Shown here one piece after another: positions 28,620-31,408 of a stretch of DNA of 31,408 nucleotides. The stretch spans positions 1-31,408 of the forward strand of contig CAZDLX010000019.1 of assembly GCA_964506005.1 (NCBI GenBank). The letters are read 5' to 3'. A program made the position numbers and the translations under genes. The notes beneath the pieces are model-generated. The model did no database searches, had not been told where the DNA came from, and worked only from the letters and a program-made list of their open reading frames with translations. This DNA is from UBA3940 sp964506005 (GTDB lineage Bacteria; Chloroflexota; Anaerolineae; Aggregatilineales; UBA3940). The stretch's first letter is position 1. Every line of letters starts with the position of its first letter.

Positions 28620-28648
28620 TTGACAATGAATCCAGCCGCGAGTAGATT
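28620..28648 (+). promoter_or_regulatory. promoter of the ATL gene, placed for leaderless transcription
   Basis: A perfect -35 TTGACA (28620-28625) and a TAGATT -10 (28643-28648) are separated by 17 bases. The expected start of transcription, 28655-28658, coincides with the ATG at 28658. No ribosome site precedes the ATG. Confidence 0.68.
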
Positions 28649-28657
28649 TGGTGCGAC

Positions 28658-29107
28658 ATGTACCAGCCACCCGACCCCGGTTCGTATAATGTGCTCGTCT
28701 GGGAGATCGTGCGCCAGATCCCCGAGGGCCGCGTCAGCACGTACGGGCAGATCGCGTCGATGATCCCGCCACCCGAGGGCGTCGACCCCGAGCAGTACGA
28801 CCGGCTCGGCGCGCGCTGGGTCGGCAATGCCATGCGGCAGACGCCCGCCGGGAGCGGTGTGCCCTGGCACCGCGTCATCAACAGCCAGGGCAGGATCAGC
28901 CTTCCCAGGGGCAGCGCCTCCGCCGACGAGCAGCGCGGTCGTCTGGAGATGGAAGGCGTGGACTTTGACGATACCGGGCGTGTGGACTTCCGCCTCGCCG
29001 GCTGGGATGGCCCTCCCGCCGGGTGGCTGCGCGCCCGCGGCCTGCTGCCACCGCGCCCGCTGCCGGGCAGGGCAGCAGACTCCGACACCCAACTGAGCCT
29101 CCTCTAA
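28658..29107 (+). CDS. alkyltransferase-like protein (ATL; MGMT fold without the active cysteine)
   Basis: The 149-residue protein has the DNA-binding domain of O6-alkylguanine-DNA alkyltransferases: VLVWEIVRQIPEGRVSTYGQIA, RWVGNAMRQTP and VPWHRVINSQGRIS. The active-site PCHR is PWHR (Trp70 in place of Cys), the hallmark of ATL proteins. ATLs bind O6-alkylguanine without repairing it and flag it for nucleotide excision repair. The C-terminal 35 residues are Pro/Arg-rich and end in a polar tail. It is divergent from polX, is followed by a PHP hydrolase gene 18 bases downstream, and lies 1.3 kb upstream of uvrB, another excision-repair gene. The message is probably leaderless. The family call is strong; its role in excision repair here is inferred from known ATLs. 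Confidence 0.93.
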   Translation: MYQPPDPGSYNVLVWEIVRQIPEGRVSTYGQIASMIPPPEGVDPEQYDRLGARWVGNAMRQTPAGSGVPWHRVINSQGRISLPRGSASADEQRGRLEMEGVDFDDTGRVDFRLAGWDGPPAGWLRARGLLPPRPLPGRAADSDTQLSLL

Positions 29108-29125
29108 ACCGGACTATCACACACC

Positions 29126-30202
29126 ATGCGAACGCTCTACGAGTACGCGGGCAATCTGCACATGCACACCACCTACTCGGACGGTGCAGGCACGCACGCC
29201 GAGATCGCCCGGGCTGCTGTCCGCGCCGGGCTGGACTTCGTCGTCGTGACGGACCACAACGTGTGGGTTGATGGATTAGAGGGCTACTACGGCGACGCGC
29301 CGGGTCAGCGGGTGCTGCTACTCGTCGGGGAGGAGGTCCACGACGTGCGCCGCCAGCCGCAGGCCAACCACCTGCTCGCTTATGGCGCGGAGCGCGAGCT
29401 TGCGACCTACGCGCCTGATCCGCAGGCGCTCATCGACGAGATCAACGCCAGCGAGGGGCTGTCTTTCCTCGCCCACCCCGTCGAGCGAGCCGCGCCGCTG
29501 TTCGACGAACCCGCCCTGCCGTGGGTGGACTGGGAGATCGAGGGCTACACCGGCCTCGAGCTGTGGAACTACATGAGCGAGTTCAAGAGCTACGCCGTGA
29601 GCCGCGCGGCGGCGGCCCGCGCCGCGCTCACCCCCGACCGGTACATCAGCGGGCCGTTCCCCGAGACCCTCGCCCTGTGGGACCGCCTGCTGCGCGAGGG
29701 CCGGCGTGTCAAAGTGATCGGCGGGGCCGACGCCCACGCCACCCCCTACTCGATGGGGCCGATCACGCGGGAGATCTTCCCGTACGAGTACCTCTTCCGC
29801 TGTGTGAACACACATATCCTCTCGACGCGCAAGTTCACCGGCGACTACGAGCACGACAAACCGCTCGTGATGCAGGCGCTGCGCGATGGCCGGTGCTTTG
29901 TCGGCTACGACCTGCCACATCCCACGACGGGCTTTCGCTTCACTGCCCAGGGCCACAACTTCGACACCGTCATGGGCGGCTGGATTCGTCTGGGCCACGG
30001 CGTCACGCTGCAGGCTGTCTCGCCAATCGTCGCGGATATGCGGCTGTTCAAAGACGGCAAGATGGTGATGCAGGAAACCTCCAGCACGCACCGCACCTAC
30101 ATCGCCAGCGAGCCCGGCGCATACCGCGTCGAGGTCCACATCGAGTACAAGGGCAAGCTGCGCGGCTGGATCTACAGCAACCCGATCTTCATCGTGCCGT
30201 AA
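29126..30202 (+). CDS. PHP domain protein (CehA/McbA-like metal-dependent hydrolase)
   Basis: The 358-residue protein has a PHP phosphoesterase domain in the first 270 residues. GNLHMHTTYSDG carries His12 and His14, and TDHN follows near residue 42. LVGEEVHD, LSFLAHPVERA and IGGADAHATP supply the remaining metal ligands. The last 85 residues look like a beta-rich accessory domain (GHGVTLQAVSP, YRVEVHIEYKGKLRGWIYS). PHP enzymes of this CehA type hydrolyse phosphoesters or other esters; the substrate is unknown. It lies 18 bases after the ATL gene and is probably co-transcribed with it, though no ribosome site is obvious. The polX product at 26833-28569 also contains a PHP domain, but the two are otherwise unrelated. 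Confidence 0.92.
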   Translation: MRTLYEYAGNLHMHTTYSDGAGTHAEIARAAVRAGLDFVVVTDHNVWVDGLEGYYGDAPGQRVLLLVGEEVHDVRRQPQANHLLAYGAERELATYAPDPQALIDEINASEGLSFLAHPVERAAPLFDEPALPWVDWEIEGYTGLELWNYMSEFKSYAVSRAAAARAALTPDRYISGPFPETLALWDRLLREGRRVKVIGGADAHATPYSMGPITREIFPYEYLFRCVNTHILSTRKFTGDYEHDKPLVMQALRDGRCFVGYDLPHPTTGFRFTAQGHNFDTVMGGWIRLGHGVTLQAVSPIVADMRLFKDGKMVMQETSSTHRTYIASEPGAYRVEVHIEYKGKLRGWIYSNPIFIVP

Positions 30203-30207
30203 AGCTG

Positions 30208-30340
30208 ATCCACAGATTGCACAGATGGACACAGATTAAAAAGAATCATCCACGGATGTTTCTTTGAGTTTTCTTTGTGTCATTCGCATAATTAGTGGAT
30301 CATCTTGTTTTTGTCCGTGAAATCTGTGTCATCTGCGGAC
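30208..30340. repeat. AT-richer imperfect inverted repeat in the PHP-uvrB gap
   Basis: In the 239-base gap, the left part (CACAGATTGCACAGATGGAC, then ACAGATTAAAAAGAATCATC) is loosely complementary to the right part (AGTGGATCATCTT, then AATCTGTGTCATCTGCGGA, ending 30339). The stretch is clearly more AT-rich than its surroundings. It resembles dispersed CACAGATT-type repeats in environmental bacterial genomes, which is recalled and not checked. No gene is visible. Confidence 0.6.
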
Positions 30341-30372
30341 TCTCACCACCTGCTATCCCCCCGCCCCGCGCA

Positions 30373-30401
30373 TTGTCCCCGTACCCGTTTGGAGCTATAA
30401 T
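30373..30401 (+). promoter_or_regulatory. promoter of uvrB
   Basis: TTGTCC (30373-30378) and a consensus TATAAT (30396-30401) are separated by exactly 17 bases. Transcription would start near 30408, giving a leader of about 34 bases that contains a LexA-type operator at 30413-30426. Confidence 0.75.
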
Positions 30402-30412
30402 CACTCTGTTAC

Positions 30413-30426
30413 CGAACCGTTGTTCT
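30413..30426 (+). promoter_or_regulatory. putative LexA (SOS) operator at uvrB
   Basis: CGAACCGTTGTTCT contains GAAC-N4-GTTC, the core of the Gram-positive-type LexA box (CGAAC-N4-GTTCG), with only the last base off consensus. It lies just downstream of the predicted transcript start. LexA bound here would block transcription, and uvrB is a classic SOS gene. The match is seen; regulation is inferred. Confidence 0.6.
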
Positions 30427-30441
30427 AGTGGCAGGCAGGGG

Positions 30442-31408
30442 ATGAATCACTTCAAACTTGTCGCAGACTATGCACCCACCGGCGACCAGCCCGAAGCGAT
30501 CCGGGGCCTGGTCGATGGGCTAAGCCAGGGCCACCAACACCAGACGCTGCTGGGCGCGACCGGCACAGGCAAGACGTTCGTCATCGCCAACATCGTCGAG
30601 CAGATCAACCGCCCGACGCTGGTCATCGCCCACAACAAGACGCTGGCAGCCCAGCTTTACAGCGAGTTCAAGTCGTTCTTCCCGCACAACGCCGTCGAGT
30701 ACTTCGTCTCGTACTACGACTACTATCAGCCCGAGGCCTACGTGCCCCGGCACGACTTGTACATCGAGAAGGAAGCGACGATCAACGAGGAGATCGACCG
30801 GCTGCGGCTGGCAGCGACGACTGCCGTGCTCAGCCGCCACGATGTGCTGGTCGTCGCCTCGGTGTCCTGCATCTACGGTATCGGCGATCCCAACACCTGG
30901 GGTCGCTCGAAGCTGTACGTGCGCCGCGGCGAAGTGACCCGGCGCAACAACATCCTGCGCCAGCTCGCCAACATCCAGTACACGCGCAACGACTTCGAGC
31001 TGGGGCGCGGCACGTTCCGCGTGCGCGGCGACACGATGGAGATCATGCCCGGCTACAGCAGCGAGGTCTACCGCCTCTCGCTGTGGGGGGACGAAGTCGA
31101 GCGCATCACGGCGGTCGATCCGATGACCGGCGAGGTGCTCGACGATCTGGACGAGCTTGTCATCTACCCCGCGAAGCAGTTCATTGCCGAGGATGAGCGG
31201 CTGGGCGACGCCATCGAGGGCATCGAGCGCGAGCTGGAACTGCGCCTCCAGTACCTGCGCGACCGCGAGATGCTGCTCGAAGCCCAGCGGCTGGAACAGC
31301 GCACACGCTACGATCTGGAGATGCTGCGCGAGGTCGGGTACTGTGCCGGCATCGAGAACTACTCGCGCCATCTCGACGGGCGTGCGCCGGGCACGCCGCC
31401 CTGGACGC
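30442..31408 (+). CDS. uvrB: excinuclease ABC subunit B, 5' part (runs off the window)
   Basis: The frame opens at ATG 30442 (MNHFKLVADYAPTGDQPEAI) and stays open to the window edge, giving 322 residues of a protein that is normally about 660-700. UvrB is the damage-verifying helicase of nucleotide excision repair; with UvrA and UvrC it cuts around bulky lesions. Visible parts are Walker A GATGTGKT (Lys44), the HNKTLAAQL motif Ia, and the beta-hairpin region YFVSYYDYYQPEAYVP that clamps DNA. Then come VASVSCIYGIGDP, the UvrA-contact domain from about 155, and the start of the next RecA-domain part (ENYSRHLDGRAPGTPPW). A purine-rich GGCAGGGG precedes the start. It has its own promoter and a LexA-type operator and follows the ATL-PHP pair on the same strand. 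Confidence 0.96.
   Translation, partial: MNHFKLVADYAPTGDQPEAIRGLVDGLSQGHQHQTLLGATGTGKTFVIANIVEQINRPTLVIAHNKTLAAQLYSEFKSFFPHNAVEYFVSYYDYYQPEAYVPRHDLYIEKEATINEEIDRLRLAATTAVLSRHDVLVVASVSCIYGIGDPNTWGRSKLYVRRGEVTRRNNILRQLANIQYTRNDFELGRGTFRVRGDTMEIMPGYSSEVYRLSLWGDEVERITAVDPMTGEVLDDLDELVIYPAKQFIAEDERLGDAIEGIERELELRLQYLRDREMLLEAQRLEQRTRYDLEMLREVGYCAGIENYSRHLDGRAPGTPPWT

Noticed and set aside
28570..29088. An N-terminal extension of PolX to 29088.
   Set aside because: It overlaps the divergent ATL gene, passes through both promoters and encodes low-complexity sequence. ATG 28569 fits the family N-terminus.

Overview
The window is about 31.4 kb of GC-rich bacterial chromosome. It contains no phage, plasmid or IS genes and no tRNA or rRNA. 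The gene content suggests a Chloroflexota bacterium, probably from the Anaerolineae. The supporting features are a Firmicutes-like DnaD/DnaC-type primosome set, a bifunctional nuclease family (DUF151) protein, DUF2227 and DUF4230 proteins, an LCP protein, SH3-domain and Thr/Pro-linker lipoproteins, and GC-rich dispersed palindromes. This assignment is inferred from families and style, not from a search. Two runs of exactly 100 N (5925-6024 and 10814-10913) are each flanked by the same 55 bases on both sides, so the sequence is a scaffolded short-read assembly whose contigs overlap by 55.

Layout. Positions 1-3.2 kb hold a Trm112-like protein and a lone receiver-domain response regulator (+), a small membrane protein and a lipoprotein cytochrome c (-), and a Thr/Pro-rich lipoprotein (+). 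Positions 3.3-5.9 kb hold the classical rpsB-tsf-pyrH cluster (-), with a near-consensus promoter and a structured leader. Positions 6.3-10.7 kb hold a very long FtsK translocase (+). Positions 11.2-15.3 kb hold a replication-initiation operon (-): dnaB, a DnaD-domain protein, and a double DnaC-like ATPase. The dnaB gene carries a mini-intein, and a composite of four short-loop palindromes sits in frame inside that intein. Positions 15.4-19.4 kb hold a bifunctional nuclease (-), a DUF503 protein, a DUF4230 membrane protein and ligA (+). Positions 19.5-24.5 kb hold an RlmI-like rRNA methyltransferase (+), a DUF2227 membrane protein, a catalytically degenerate tyrosine-recombinase-fold protein and an LCP protein (-), and a lipoate-protein ligase family protein (+). 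The last two genes are driven by an interlocked bidirectional promoter. Positions 24.8-28.6 kb hold polX, a cNMP/SpoIIE phosphatase and an SH3-domain membrane protein (- operon). Positions 28.6 kb to the end hold an alkyltransferase-like protein, a PHP hydrolase and the 5' two-fifths or so of uvrB (+), with a GAAC-N4-GTTC LexA-type operator at the uvrB promoter.

The genes fall into a few themes. These are translation (rpsB, tsf, pyrH, RlmI-like, Trm112-like), chromosome replication and segregation (dnaB and loaders, ligA, ftsK), DNA repair (polX, ATL, uvrB), and envelope or signalling (LCP, lipoproteins, SH3 protein, PP2C). The most unusual item is the palindromic repeat composite that has become coding sequence inside the DnaB intein, where inteins usually carry their endonuclease. 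Other notable items are the internally duplicated helicase-loader ATPase, the roughly 340-residue LPGG-repeat N-terminus of FtsK, the degenerate Xer-like protein, the interlocked divergent promoter, and promoters that place the transcript start at the start codon (leaderless mRNAs).
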